A model generated the notes under the pieces. That model was not told where the DNA came from, did not search any database, and saw only the letters and a list, made by a program, of their open reading frames with translations. A stretch of 64,000 nucleotides of DNA from Sphingobacterium thalpophilum (lineage in GTDB: Bacteria > Bacteroidota > Bacteroidia > Sphingobacteriales > Sphingobacteriaceae), in the NCBI RefSeq assembly GCF_901482695.1, contig NZ_LR590484.1, forward strand, positions 744,001 to 808,000, in the 5' to 3' direction. Each line of letters starts with the position of its first letter. The stretch's first letter is position 1. The translations under genes were made by a program, and so were the position numbers. This document shows positions 7,851 through 16,717 of the stretch, one piece after another.

Positions 7851-10289
7851 ATGGTAAGCAACAATTTCAAAATCGCCTGGCGTAGTATGGCAAAAAATAA
7901 GCTCTATTCTTTTATAAAGATCGGAGGTTTTGCGTTTAGTATTGCGATCTGTATTCTCATTGTACTTTTTATCAAAAGTGAGACAAGTTATAATAAATTT
8001 TATCCCGATATGGATCGGACTTACCGGCTCGTCGTACAGCTTCCGATTGAGGGCAAAATCCAGCGTTGGGTATCCCTCTCTGCTCCCGTAGCTCCTACAC
8101 TGAAAGCTGAGATTCCCACGATAGAACAGTCGGGGCGCGTGCTTCCCAATCCTTTATTCGGTGCGGGCAGCAATCAGCTGTCCCTCAATGATAATCCTGA
8201 AAGCTTTCACGATGATGGGTTTGTCTACGTTGATCAATCCATTTTGGATATGTTCCCCATGCCTATGGTTTTCGGGAAACTTGCGCATGCCCTGGATAAC
8301 CCCAATACGATAGTCATTACCAGAAGTAAAGCCGCGAAATATTTCAAAAATGATCCCATCGGGCAAACCATTTACCTGAATAACAACAAATCCAAAGCGT
8401 ATACGGTCACCGGCGTAATCGAAGACATGCCACAAAATTCAACTTTGGCGGGTTACAGCTTCTTTATGTCACTGGCAGGCGATCCATTTTACCCGGGCGA
8501 ACAGATCCAATGGCTTAATAATAATTATACCGTTTATGTTAAGCTAAGGCCAAATGTGAACCTTGAACAGACAGAGGACGAGATCTTAAGAAACTACAAG
8601 GAGCATTATCTACCTGCATATCAAAAATCGGGACGCAAACTCAATCCTCTGTTCAACCAAGCAAAAATCAGGTTACAGAATGCACTTGACATACATCTTA
8701 AATCCGCGGATGTGGAGGACGATAAAGTCAGTACCTTAAACCGTGGCGATATTCGCATGGTCTGGACTTTCGCACTCATAGCGTTATTTATTTTATTCAT
8801 TGCCTGTATCAACTTTGTCAATCTCTCGACAGCTAACGCTGCTACCAGAGCCAAAGAAATTGGTATCCGAAAGACAATTGGATCTACCAGACAAGCGTTG
8901 GTAAAGCAATTCTTATCAGAAGCTATATGGTATAGCCTTTTTTCCTTGGTCGCTGGCTTGTTCATTAGCTGGCTGCTGTTGCCCATCTTTAATGATGTCG
9001 CCAACAAATCCCTGACCATACCGTGGACTTCGCCTTACTTCTTGCTATCTCTGCTAGGGGCCATACTCTTGATCGGTGGTCTTGCCGGGATCTATCCCGC
9101 AATATATCTTTCCCGGTTCAAGCCTATCGAAGCACTGAAAAACAAAACTTCTGGTCCCAAATCATCCATGTTTAGAAATGGTTTGGTGATTTTCCAATTT
9201 GCCACCTCCATAACATTAATCATCAGCGCCCTGATCACGAATCAACAGATACACTACATTCTGGAAAAGGATCTGGGATTCAACAAGGAGCAGGTCATTG
9301 TACTACATGGCGCCGGAACGTTGTCCGACAAGATAGCCAGTCTTAAAAATGAACTAAAGTCCATAGCTAATGTTACTTCCGTATCAACAGGAGATTTTCT
9401 TCCTGTACCTATCGATGGTGCCAAAAGAAATGGCAACCCGTTCTGGAAAGAAGGCCGCCGCGAGCTGGATATGGCCATTCAGGGGCAATTCTGGGAAATA
9501 GATACCGATTATATTACCACATTCGGACTGAAATTGTCAAAGGGCCGGAATTTTGATCCCCAGATGGGCTCGGATAGTACTGCTGTCATCATCAATCAAA
9601 AATTGGCCGACGATCTGGGTTTGAAAAATCCCATCGGTGCAAAGATCACCAACGGCAGCACCTGGACCGTGATTGGTGTAGTCGATAATTTTATTTTTGA
9701 ATCGTTAAAAGGTCAGGGTTTTAGTGGACTCGGCATGGTGCTGCGTGGACAGCCTTCCATAATAGCTATCAAGGTAAAACCAGAACAACTGAAACAGACG
9801 TTGGCGGAAATAACAGCCGCCTGGCACAGATTTGTACCAAATCAGCACATCAATTATACTTTTCTTGACGAAGGCTTTGAAAGTCTGTACAAGGACGTGG
9901 AACGTGCAAAAAATATCTTTTCCTGTTTTGCTGTTATCGCCATCTTTGTGGCGTCACTCGGGCTTTTCGGCCTTGCTACATATGTGACGCAGCAGCGTAC
10001 AAAAGAAATCGGTGTAAGAAAAATTCTTGGTGCCAGCTCATTTAGACTTCTGAAACTGCTCTCCGGAGACTTCATAAAATTGGTGTTTGTAGCCCTGGTC
10101 ATCGCTTCACCTGTTGCATGGTGGGCGATGAACCAATGGCTTACAGATTTTAATTATCGCATACATATCAATTGGCTTTACTTTATATTTGCGGGTATAA
10201 GCGCGATCCTGATCGCCCTCGTTACCATTAGCTATCAGACGTGGAGAGTCATCCGTGCCAATCCGGTAGACAGCCTAAGAGATGAATAG
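7851..10289 (+). CDS. FtsX/MacB-type ABC transporter permease
   Basis: The product is an 812-residue permease from the ATG at 7851. An in-frame ATG at 7839 would add four residues, but MVSNNFKIAWRSM from 7851 aligns with the starts of the paralogues. Order: membrane segment (about 20-42), periplasmic domain, first FtsX bundle with TRAKEIGIRKTIGSTR near 335, middle membrane segment, second periplasmic domain, and second FtsX bundle with TKEIGVRKILGASS near 715. It ends NPVDSLRDE. It is most like the truncated first permease in its motifs. Role as for the family: an inner-membrane mechanotransmission permease of unknown substrate, probably using the ATPase at 12970. Confidence 0.92.
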   Translation: MVSNNFKIAWRSMAKNKLYSFIKIGGFAFSIAICILIVLFIKSETSYNKFYPDMDRTYRLVVQLPIEGKIQRWVSLSAPVAPTLKAEIPTIEQSGRVLPNPLFGAGSNQLSLNDNPESFHDDGFVYVDQSILDMFPMPMVFGKLAHALDNPNTIVITRSKAAKYFKNDPIGQTIYLNNNKSKAYTVTGVIEDMPQNSTLAGYSFFMSLAGDPFYPGEQIQWLNNNYTVYVKLRPNVNLEQTEDEILRNYKEHYLPAYQKSGRKLNPLFNQAKIRLQNALDIHLKSADVEDDKVSTLNRGDIRMVWTFALIALFILFIACINFVNLSTANAATRAKEIGIRKTIGSTRQALVKQFLSEAIWYSLFSLVAGLFISWLLLPIFNDVANKSLTIPWTSPYFLLSLLGAILLIGGLAGIYPAIYLSRFKPIEALKNKTSGPKSSMFRNGLVIFQFATSITLIISALITNQQIHYILEKDLGFNKEQVIVLHGAGTLSDKIASLKNELKSIANVTSVSTGDFLPVPIDGAKRNGNPFWKEGRRELDMAIQGQFWEIDTDYITTFGLKLSKGRNFDPQMGSDSTAVIINQKLADDLGLKNPIGAKITNGSTWTVIGVVDNFIFESLKGQGFSGLGMVLRGQPSIIAIKVKPEQLKQTLAEITAAWHRFVPNQHINYTFLDEGFESLYKDVERAKNIFSCFAVIAIFVASLGLFGLATYVTQQRTKEIGVRKILGASSFRLLKLLSGDFIKLVFVALVIASPVAWWAMNQWLTDFNYRIHINWLYFIFAGISAILIALVTISYQTWRVIRANPVDSLRDE

Positions 10290-10305
10290 GTAAATTACCT
10301 TCCCC

Positions 10306-10348
10306 GTATGTTCGATTACGGACAGTTTGCGTCCATAATCGAACATAC
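10306..10348. terminator. 18-bp stem-loop after a permease gene, one mismatch, no T-tract
   Basis: The arms 10306-10323 and 10331-10348 pair at 17 of 18 positions with a 7-base loop, starting 17 bases after the permease stop codon. It resembles in form, but not in sequence, the hairpins at 7125 and 7673. Confidence 0.5.
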
Positions 10349-10479
10349 AACAATAGAAAAAACAATATAATTCATTCATAATAACGAGATTACAACATTG
10401 GCAAGGGGATTGTTTTTCCTAACCAGAAGTACTTCACAACAAGATACAGTTAAACACAAAACTCTGACAATCTGATAAC

Positions 10480-12873
10480 ATGGCAAAAAACGACCTCAAC
10501 ATAGCTTGGCGTAAACTGTTAAAAAATAAGGGGTTTACATGCTTAAATATTATTGGGTTAACGCTGGGTTTTACGGGTTTTATCCTCTCGTATCAATACA
10601 TCAATCGGGAAGGGAGCTACGATAAATGGAATCCGCATTATAAGGATATCTATCAAATTGGACTCGAATCTGAGGGTTCATTTACAGATGAAACCTCTCC
10701 TTCCCTTGCGCCACTGTTGAAACAAAATCTGCCTGATATTGTCTATGCTGGCAGGAAAATAGTATACAATTACGGTAGTTATCCACTTTTTGGTGAAAAA
10801 ACAGTCCTCATTAAAAATGCTGCACTTATTGACTCCTCGGCAGCACGAATCTTTCATATCGAAAATGCGACAGGACCGCTGTACAAAAATAGAAATCAAA
10901 AAGAGGCGAGTATGGTCAAAAAGCATGTCGCTGAACAATTATTCAAAAAAGAAGACTTAAGTTTTGACAGTCCCCATTCTATCCCAGCCTTAAGCAAGGA
11001 GCTTGGAATGTCGGAAACAATCTATGGCATAATCAGAGAGCAAGGCTTATCCATGATAGACTATGATCTCCTTTTTATCCGTGAGCCACAGGATATCTTT
11101 GCTGATAATAATCCCTTTTTGTACCAGACATTTATTCAAGTTAGGCCGGGTACAGACATAGCTAAATTGACCGATCAGATCAATACGATTTATCAAAAGG
11201 AAATTGCACTGAAAGATAAAATTCGCTCGTCCGGTTATGCCAAGGGCAAAATCTATCTGGATTCGCTGACCAACCTCCATCTACATCCCAAAACAGGAAG
11301 TAATGCTCCTTATATCATCACCTGGATTATTGGCATTCTCTCCGTTGTGATCCTCTTACTTGCCGCGTCCAATTTTGTCAACATGATCATGGCACAAGCA
11401 GATAACCGCCTTAAGGAACTCGTGCTCAAAAAAATACTGGGAAGCTCACGCTGGTCAATCATCAGGCAACTTTTATTGGAAGTATTTATTCTGACCTTCA
11501 GTGCTGCGATGCTAAGTTTTGTTACGTTGGCACTAACAGGAAATATACTCCAAAAATGGTTCAATGACGATCTCAGAAGCTATATGTTGCGTATCGATAC
11601 ACTCACACAGCTTTGTGGTGCCGTATTAGCGACCACCATTCTATCGGCTATATATCCAGCCATCGTACTTTCTGGCTTCAAATCTGTTCATCTCCTCAAA
11701 GGAGGACTGACGGCAATACCCAAAAAGGGGGCATTCCGCAATACCTTGCTCACTTTCCAGATCAGCATGGCGATTCTGTTTGTCTCGGGCATGCTGGTCA
11801 TCAGGGCACAGTTGCAATATATGCAGGAGACAGATAAAGGATTTGAACCTGCACAGGTGGTCAATTTCAAAGGTATTGGGATGTATTACAACAAAGACAC
11901 CTTTGATCAATTAAAACGACGATTAGAAAATGATCCAAGTATTGAGTCCGCCGCGTCAGCGACAAATATTCCGGGAGAGGGAGAACAGCCTCCTAAGATG
12001 GCATTTTCCTATGCGCAAAAAACTTTTTCATTTGCTCATGTCGGCGTCGATTCGCATTATTTCAAAACATTAAATATCTCCAGTAAGCAGGGTAACACAA
12101 ATATCCCGATGGATCAATTACTTCGCGATTCATCAGCCCATTATGCAATTATCAACGAATCTGCAGCCAAAAGCCTGGGACTTATTAATCCTGTGGGCAC
12201 TAAAATCAAGGGTTGTGATGTTAACTTTGAAATTGTCGGGCTAGTTAACGATACAAAAGCTTACGGTTTTGAAAATGCGGTTCAGCCCACCATATACTCA
12301 TTAAAAAATGAATGTGGTGCCATGCGTATCCAGACAACGCTTATGGTCAAAACGAAACAAGGGTTGGTTGACAGAGCTATCAATGCGGTCAAAGAAGAAT
12401 GGGAGAAAAACCCCTCCGCAAAAGACCTTCCTCTTGATTACTCATTTATGGACCAGCAGTATGCATTACAGCACAGGAAACAACAAGAACTGCAGGTCGC
12501 TTTTAACAGTTTCACAAGCCTCTCGGTTATCATCGCTGCCTTAGGTCTGTTCAGTATGGCTGCTTATCAAGCGGCATTGCGTAAAAAAGAAATGAGTATC
12601 CGGAAAGTACTAGGCGCATCGGCTCAACTACTCTTTATCCAATTGAATCGACCTTTCTTCAGACTGTTTCTGATCGGGATGGGGGCTGCGCTTCCTTTAG
12701 CCTATCTGCTTATGGACAAATGGCTTTCCAACTTTGCTTATCACGTTCAATTATCGTGCTGGTCATTTTTGATTCCGATATTTTGCATATTTATCCTCAT
12801 ATTGCTTTCCATTAGTTTTCAATCATTGAAACTTGCGAGAACAAATCCGGTAGACAGCCTGCGGAATGAATAA
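10480..12873 (+). CDS. FtsX/MacB-type ABC transporter permease
   Basis: This is a complete 797-residue paralogue starting MAKNDLNIAWRKLLKNKG. It has the standard two-half layout, but its first coupling motif is diverged: LKELVLKKILGSSR near residue 310 instead of the usual KEIGxRKxxGA. Its second, KKEMSIRKVLGAS near 705, also departs from KEIG. The C-terminus is still NPVDSLRNE. The first periplasmic domain is shorter and poorly alignable by eye with the neighbours. It lies directly upstream of the ATPase gene (96 bases) and is the most likely dedicated partner, although the other permeases may share that ATPase. Substrate unknown. Confidence 0.92.
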   Translation: MAKNDLNIAWRKLLKNKGFTCLNIIGLTLGFTGFILSYQYINREGSYDKWNPHYKDIYQIGLESEGSFTDETSPSLAPLLKQNLPDIVYAGRKIVYNYGSYPLFGEKTVLIKNAALIDSSAARIFHIENATGPLYKNRNQKEASMVKKHVAEQLFKKEDLSFDSPHSIPALSKELGMSETIYGIIREQGLSMIDYDLLFIREPQDIFADNNPFLYQTFIQVRPGTDIAKLTDQINTIYQKEIALKDKIRSSGYAKGKIYLDSLTNLHLHPKTGSNAPYIITWIIGILSVVILLLAASNFVNMIMAQADNRLKELVLKKILGSSRWSIIRQLLLEVFILTFSAAMLSFVTLALTGNILQKWFNDDLRSYMLRIDTLTQLCGAVLATTILSAIYPAIVLSGFKSVHLLKGGLTAIPKKGAFRNTLLTFQISMAILFVSGMLVIRAQLQYMQETDKGFEPAQVVNFKGIGMYYNKDTFDQLKRRLENDPSIESAASATNIPGEGEQPPKMAFSYAQKTFSFAHVGVDSHYFKTLNISSKQGNTNIPMDQLLRDSSAHYAIINESAAKSLGLINPVGTKIKGCDVNFEIVGLVNDTKAYGFENAVQPTIYSLKNECGAMRIQTTLMVKTKQGLVDRAINAVKEEWEKNPSAKDLPLDYSFMDQQYALQHRKQQELQVAFNSFTSLSVIIAALGLFSMAAYQAALRKKEMSIRKVLGASAQLLFIQLNRPFFRLFLIGMGAALPLAYLLMDKWLSNFAYHVQLSCWSFLIPIFCIFILILLSISFQSLKLARTNPVDSLRNE

Positions 12874-12934
12874 GTGGATAAAAGACCAAATAAAAAGAGA
12901 TACCGGGTAAGTGCAAGGTTTATGCATCCAGAAT

Positions 12935-12964
12935 CTCAATACTCAATACTAATATCTCAATACT
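12935..12964 (+). repeat. Three copies of CTCAATACT just before the ATPase gene
   Basis: CTCAATACT occurs at 12935-12943, 12942-12950 and 12956-12964. The first two overlap with a 7-base period. The last copy ends 5 bases before the ATG at 12970, so it lies in the leader of the ATPase mRNA and could affect translation. Confidence 0.7.
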
Positions 12965-12969
12965 AGAAA

Positions 12970-13629
12970 ATGATACAACTAAAAAATTTATTCAAGTGGT
13001 ATAACGTAGGTGGTACACGCTCATTTGTTCTCAAAGATGTAAGCTTAGATATCGCTGAAGGTGATTTTATCTCCATCATGGGGCCTTCAGGGTCGGGAAA
13101 ATCGACCTTGCTGAATATTATCGGTATGCTAGATGAGCCCGACGAGGGCGATTATTACTTCATGGGAGAGAATGTACTGGAAATGAAGGCAAAAAAAAGA
13201 ACACAGCTTTATCAGACACATATTGGTTATGTATTTCAGGCCTACCACCTTCTGGATGAGTTGACAGTCTATGAAAATATAGAAACACCACTGATTTATA
13301 AGAATATTTCCGGTAAGGAAAGAAAAGCCATTGTAGCGGATATGTTGGACCGTTTCGGCATCGTCGGCAAGAAAGATCTATTTCCCGCCCAATTGTCCGG
13401 CGGTCAGCAGCAGATCGTAGGCATCGCCCGTGCCTTGGCGGGATCGCCAAAATTACTGCTGGCGGATGAGCCTACAGGCAATCTCAACTCCAAACAGGGC
13501 GAAGAAATCATGGATCTCTTTAAACAGCTCAACGAGGATGGTGTCACCATTATACAAGTCACTCATTCTGAAAAAAATGCCGAATACGGAAAAAAGATCG
13601 TTAATATGCTGGATGGACAGCTCAAATAA
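12970..13629 (+). CDS. ABC transporter ATP-binding protein (MacB/LolD type)
   Basis: This is a 219-residue cytosolic ATPase that would power one or more of the upstream FtsX-type permeases. Visible motifs: Walker A GPSGSGKST at 38-46, Q-loop glutamine at 90, signature LSGGQ at 142-146, Walker B LLLADEP at 162-168, and the switch histidine at 199 (VTHS). All catalytic positions are present, so it should be active. One detail is unusual: after the signature the sequence reads QQIVGIARAL where the family normally has QQRVAIARAL, so the conserved arginine is isoleucine. Length is typical for a LolD/MacB ATPase domain. It is followed by a good intrinsic terminator, so it ends the permease transcript. 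Confidence 0.95.
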   Translation: MIQLKNLFKWYNVGGTRSFVLKDVSLDIAEGDFISIMGPSGSGKSTLLNIIGMLDEPDEGDYYFMGENVLEMKAKKRTQLYQTHIGYVFQAYHLLDELTVYENIETPLIYKNISGKERKAIVADMLDRFGIVGKKDLFPAQLSGGQQQIVGIARALAGSPKLLLADEPTGNLNSKQGEEIMDLFKQLNEDGVTIIQVTHSEKNAEYGKKIVNMLDGQLK

Positions 13630-13652
13630 CTGAATGCCAAATTAACCTGGAT

Positions 13653-13689
13653 ATCCCTACTTAGTAACTGACTACAGTAGGGATTTTTT
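13653..13689 (+). terminator. Intrinsic terminator after the ABC ATPase
   Basis: ATCCCTACT (13653-13661) pairs with AGTAGGGAT (13676-13684) and is followed by five T. It closes the permease-ATPase run. Confidence 0.75.
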
Positions 13690-13724
13690 CTGCTCATTTG
13701 TCAAATCAATTTTATAAATTCGTT

Positions 13725-14576
13725 ATGATGAATGAGAGAGAGTTGAAATCGCTAATATCATTGTTGGACGACACCGACCAACAGATTATTCAGGAAGTGG
13801 AACATCGATTAAAAAGCCAGGGACCTGAGATCGTACCTTATTTGGAAAAATTCTGGGAATCAAGCTTTGATCCAAAAGTACAAGGACGGCTGGAAAACAT
13901 TATTCATGAGATTCAGTTTGATCAGACCAAAAATGAGCTGCAAATCTGGAACCTAAGCAATTCATTCAATCTCCTGGAGGGATTGATCATCCTCAATAAC
14001 TATCAATACCCTTCTTATGAAGACCATAAAATAGTGCTGACCATAGAGGATCTCAAGACGGAAGTCTGGCGCGGTCTGCAATATGATATGAGTCCACTGG
14101 AAAAAGTGAATCTGATCAACCATGTGCTCTTTGGCTCTTTTGGGCTATCAGGTAATACAAAAGACTATCATCACCCACAAAATTCTTATATTGGACAGGT
14201 ACTCGATACCAAACAGGGCAATCCCCTCACCTTATCCTGCATCTACAGTATTATTGCGCAGAAATTAGACATTCCTATTTATGGCATCAATCTGCCCAAG
14301 CATTTTATTCTAGCTTACATGGACGCGGATGAGGAAGGTCATGAGGAGGTCCTATTTTATATCAACGCTTTCAACCGTGGGCAGGTCATGCAAAAAAGCG
14401 ATGTGCATTCATTTTTAAAGCAGCTGAACCTCACTCCCGATCGGGAGTTTACCTATCCCTGCGATAACGTGACGATTATCAGGCGCGCACTTCGGAACCT
14501 GATGTCTGCTTACGAAGAACACGAAAGTGCAAGCAAGCAACAGGAAATCAGAGAGCTGTTCGAATTGCTTGCTTAA
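13725..14576 (+). CDS. SirB1/transglutaminase-like family protein
   Basis: The product has 283 residues from the ATG at 13725 (a second ATG follows at once at 13728); the frame is open further upstream only through a TTG that lies in the terminator tail. The middle and C-terminal parts carry the SirB1-family block: NPLTLSCIYSIIAQ, then LDIPIYGINLPKHFILAY. The catalytic Cys/His of true transglutaminases correspond roughly to the Cys in LSCIY and the His in PKHF. The N-terminal 90 residues look like a helical repeat region. Biochemical function is not established for this family. It converges on the lipoprotein gene at 14583, with only six bases between the stops and no room for a shared hairpin. 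Confidence 0.8.
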   Translation: MMNERELKSLISLLDDTDQQIIQEVEHRLKSQGPEIVPYLEKFWESSFDPKVQGRLENIIHEIQFDQTKNELQIWNLSNSFNLLEGLIILNNYQYPSYEDHKIVLTIEDLKTEVWRGLQYDMSPLEKVNLINHVLFGSFGLSGNTKDYHHPQNSYIGQVLDTKQGNPLTLSCIYSIIAQKLDIPIYGINLPKHFILAYMDADEEGHEEVLFYINAFNRGQVMQKSDVHSFLKQLNLTPDREFTYPCDNVTIIRRALRNLMSAYEEHESASKQQEIRELFELLA

Positions 14577-14582
14577 AAGTGA

Positions 14583-15788
14583 TTAGTTACCGAAGTTGGT
14601 CGCAGATCGGGCATCCAGGAAGATATAACTTGGGGTCAGGTTGTTATAAATTTGTGTGAGATCCGGTTTCGCGTCCCCCTGATCAGTCAGCAAAAAGCGC
14701 GAAATCTTTTTGGTAGATCGGTCAGAAACGTAGAAATACTTTCCCTCCTCTACACGGTCGTCAATCCCAACGCTTTGTGGCTGTACCAATCCCGTTTGCC
14801 CGCCGCTAATGATTTTATCCGGGGTCACCTCTTTTTCGGATGCTCCTCCAGGTTTGAATACGTTGTCAGGATCATTAAAAAACAGCACCTCACCAACCGC
14901 ACTACCTCCCGAACCGCTAAAAGTTGTTACGGCCAATAATTTACGTTGGGGAGCATAGGCTATGGAACCCAGATTAGCTTTATTACCCGCTATATATACC
15001 TTTAACGCTGGCGCAAATTTCTCTGCATTCACAATGGTATCCCTGGGCCGGTCAATTAATTCTTGCTTCAAATTGGTGTAAACAGCAAATCCAGCTCCTT
15101 TGTTTGAGCCGTCGTTGTTAAATCCAACCAATAGATAGGGTTCGTTGCTGCCGTTACCTCTCAAAAGAACCATCGAAGTGGGACGGATCGCCCCCAGGTT
15201 AATTTGCTTATCAATGATTTTGGCTCCTCCTCTTGACCCCGTCTTACCCGTAGGCCTACTTATCGCATATAAGCTTGAATTAGTACCATTGTTGGTCGCT
15301 GCTAACAGAAAATCCGAATTTGCCGGCGCACTTCCTGTACCTGTGGACTGCGAGAAAAGGTAATAAGCCAGCCCCCTTACGTTCCTAAAACCTGTAAATC
15401 CAATATTACCGGAAGTGCCGGGGATGCCATAAATATCATTTTGGAAGGGGATGACACGAAGGAAGGTATCCTGCAGGACGGCATCATTGGCGCTCGCCTG
15501 AAAAATCGCTTTCACCCGCGGGTCAAATGTCACCGGTCCCCCGCCTTTGGATGGTGAAAGATATTGATAAATATTGGTGAGACTCGTTGTATCCGCCGGA
15601 TCCACGATCATGAGGTTCTTAATGCTGGACTCCCCTCCATCCTGATAGTCCTGAAAAGAGACATACAACCTCGAAATAAGGGTTTGCCGACCACTGTCAT
15701 CCGGCTCATCATCCAGTTTTTTACAGGAGACAAATCCTACCAAGCTGACAAATAATACAATAACACAGGAGTGAAGCGAAAATTTCAT
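14583..15788 (-). CDS. Lipoprotein of unknown function, possible beta-propeller
   Basis: This is a 401-residue exported lipoprotein. It has a signal peptide with a lipobox ending FVSC, so Cys22 would be lipidated; a Lys-Lys-Leu-Asp-Asp stretch follows. The body is rich in Gly, Ser, Asn and Thr, with repeated short strand-like blocks (LLAATNN, YLLVGFNN, KLLAVTTF, YFYVSDRS) of the kind seen in beta-propeller proteins. I do not recognise a named family and give no function. It has its own promoter-like sequence upstream (15825-15853) and stands alone on the minus strand between plus-strand genes. Confidence 0.75.
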   Translation of the reverse strand: MKFSLHSCVIVLFVSLVGFVSCKKLDDEPDDSGRQTLISRLYVSFQDYQDGGESSIKNLMIVDPADTTSLTNIYQYLSPSKGGGPVTFDPRVKAIFQASANDAVLQDTFLRVIPFQNDIYGIPGTSGNIGFTGFRNVRGLAYYLFSQSTGTGSAPANSDFLLAATNNGTNSSLYAISRPTGKTGSRGGAKIIDKQINLGAIRPTSMVLLRGNGSNEPYLLVGFNNDGSNKGAGFAVYTNLKQELIDRPRDTIVNAEKFAPALKVYIAGNKANLGSIAYAPQRKLLAVTTFSGSGGSAVGEVLFFNDPDNVFKPGGASEKEVTPDKIISGGQTGLVQPQSVGIDDRVEEGKYFYVSDRSTKKISRFLLTDQGDAKPDLTQIYNNLTPSYIFLDARSATNFGN

Positions 15789-15824
15789 ATATTTTTATCT
15801 AAATAGCTTATTGCGTTAAACATA

Positions 15825-15853
15825 CAAATCTACTAATATATGAAGAATATCAA
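15825..15853 (-). promoter_or_regulatory. Bacteroidota-type promoter for the lipoprotein gene
   Basis: Read on the minus strand, TTG (15853-15851) is followed after 18 bases by TAGATTTG (15832-15825), matching the TTG-N~20-TAnnTTTG consensus. It lies about 37 bases upstream of the start codon. Confidence 0.5.
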
Positions 15854-15964
15854 TGCATTTATATGATTCTTTTGGCCTGTTGCCCTAACATCTAAAACGG
15901 AAAGATTTGCCATTTCGCTACTTTTTGATTAAAATTGCCTTTGATTTTGATATCACTTACGATT

Positions 15965-16615
15965 ATGGAAAATAAGGAATTTGTACGGGAGAAGCTAGCA
16001 TTACCAGGAGAGGGCAAGAAATTGTTGCTGCACTCCTGCTGTGCGCCTTGTTCCGGAGAGGTGATGGAAGCACTGATCGCTTCAGATATCGACTTTACGA
16101 TTTATTTTTACAATCCTAATATTCATCCGCGCAAAGAGTACGATCTGCGCAAAGAAGAGAATATCCGGTTTGCCAACAAACATAATATACCATTTATTGA
16201 TGCAGACTACGATGTAGACCATTGGTTTGAACTGGCTAAAGGTATGGAACACGAACCTGAAAGAGGCATCCGCTGCACCATGTGTTTTGATATGCGTTTT
16301 GAAAAGACCGCAGAATACGCCGCAGCAAATGGCTTTGATGTCATTTCAAGCTCGCTGGGTATTTCACGCTGGAAAAATATGGAACAGATCAATGACTGTG
16401 GATTACGGGCTGCTTCACGCCATGAAGGTATGGAATACTGGACTTTCAATTGGCGAAAAAAAGGAGGCTCGGCACGCATGCTGGAAATATCCAAAAAAGA
16501 AAAATTCTATATGCAAGAATATTGCGGCTGTGCATATTCCCTTCGCGACACCAATAAATGGCGAATGGCAAATGGTCGGGAAAAGATAGAGTTAGGCAAA
16601 AATTACTATGAATAA
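15965..16615 (+). CDS. queH: Epoxyqueuosine reductase QueH
   Basis: This is a 216-residue member of the DUF208/QueH family, which carries out the last step of queuosine synthesis in tRNA (epoxyqueuosine to queuosine). The cysteines that define the family are visible: HSCCAPCS with Cys25, Cys26 and Cys29; CTMC with Cys104 and Cys107; and CGC with Cys187 and Cys189. The blocks [11 protein letters not shown] and [10 protein letters not shown] are also typical. An in-frame TTG 30 bases upstream is less likely than the ATG at 15965. Function rests on family knowledge; it is the non-homologous alternative to QueG. Confidence 0.93.
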   Translation: MENKEFVREKLALPGEGKKLLLHSCCAPCSGEVMEALIASDIDFTIYFYNPNIHPRKEYDLRKEENIRFANKHNIPFIDADYDVDHWFELAKGMEHEPERGIRCTMCFDMRFEKTAEYAAANGFDVISSSLGISRWKNMEQINDCGLRAASRHEGMEYWTFNWRKKGGSARMLEISKKEKFYMQEYCGCAYSLRDTNKWRMANGREKIELGKNYYE

Positions 16616-16690
16616 GCCACGCTATTGGAATGTATGAAACATTGAGCGGGAATATTTAAAAAAATATTTCTATTCTAATGAATTTATACA

Positions 16691-16698
16691 TACCTTTG
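16691..16698 (+). promoter_or_regulatory. -7 element TACCTTTG upstream of yceD
   Basis: This is an exact match to TAnnTTTG, 19 bases before the GTG start of the yceD gene. No clear TTG is seen at the -33 distance. Confidence 0.45.
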
Positions 16699-16717
16699 CA
16701 GGCTCAAATGCAAGATT

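Noticed and set aside
8621..9019. A 132-codon frame on the minus strand inside a permease
   Set aside because: It is an antisense shadow of the permease; the plus-strand frame has all the family motifs.
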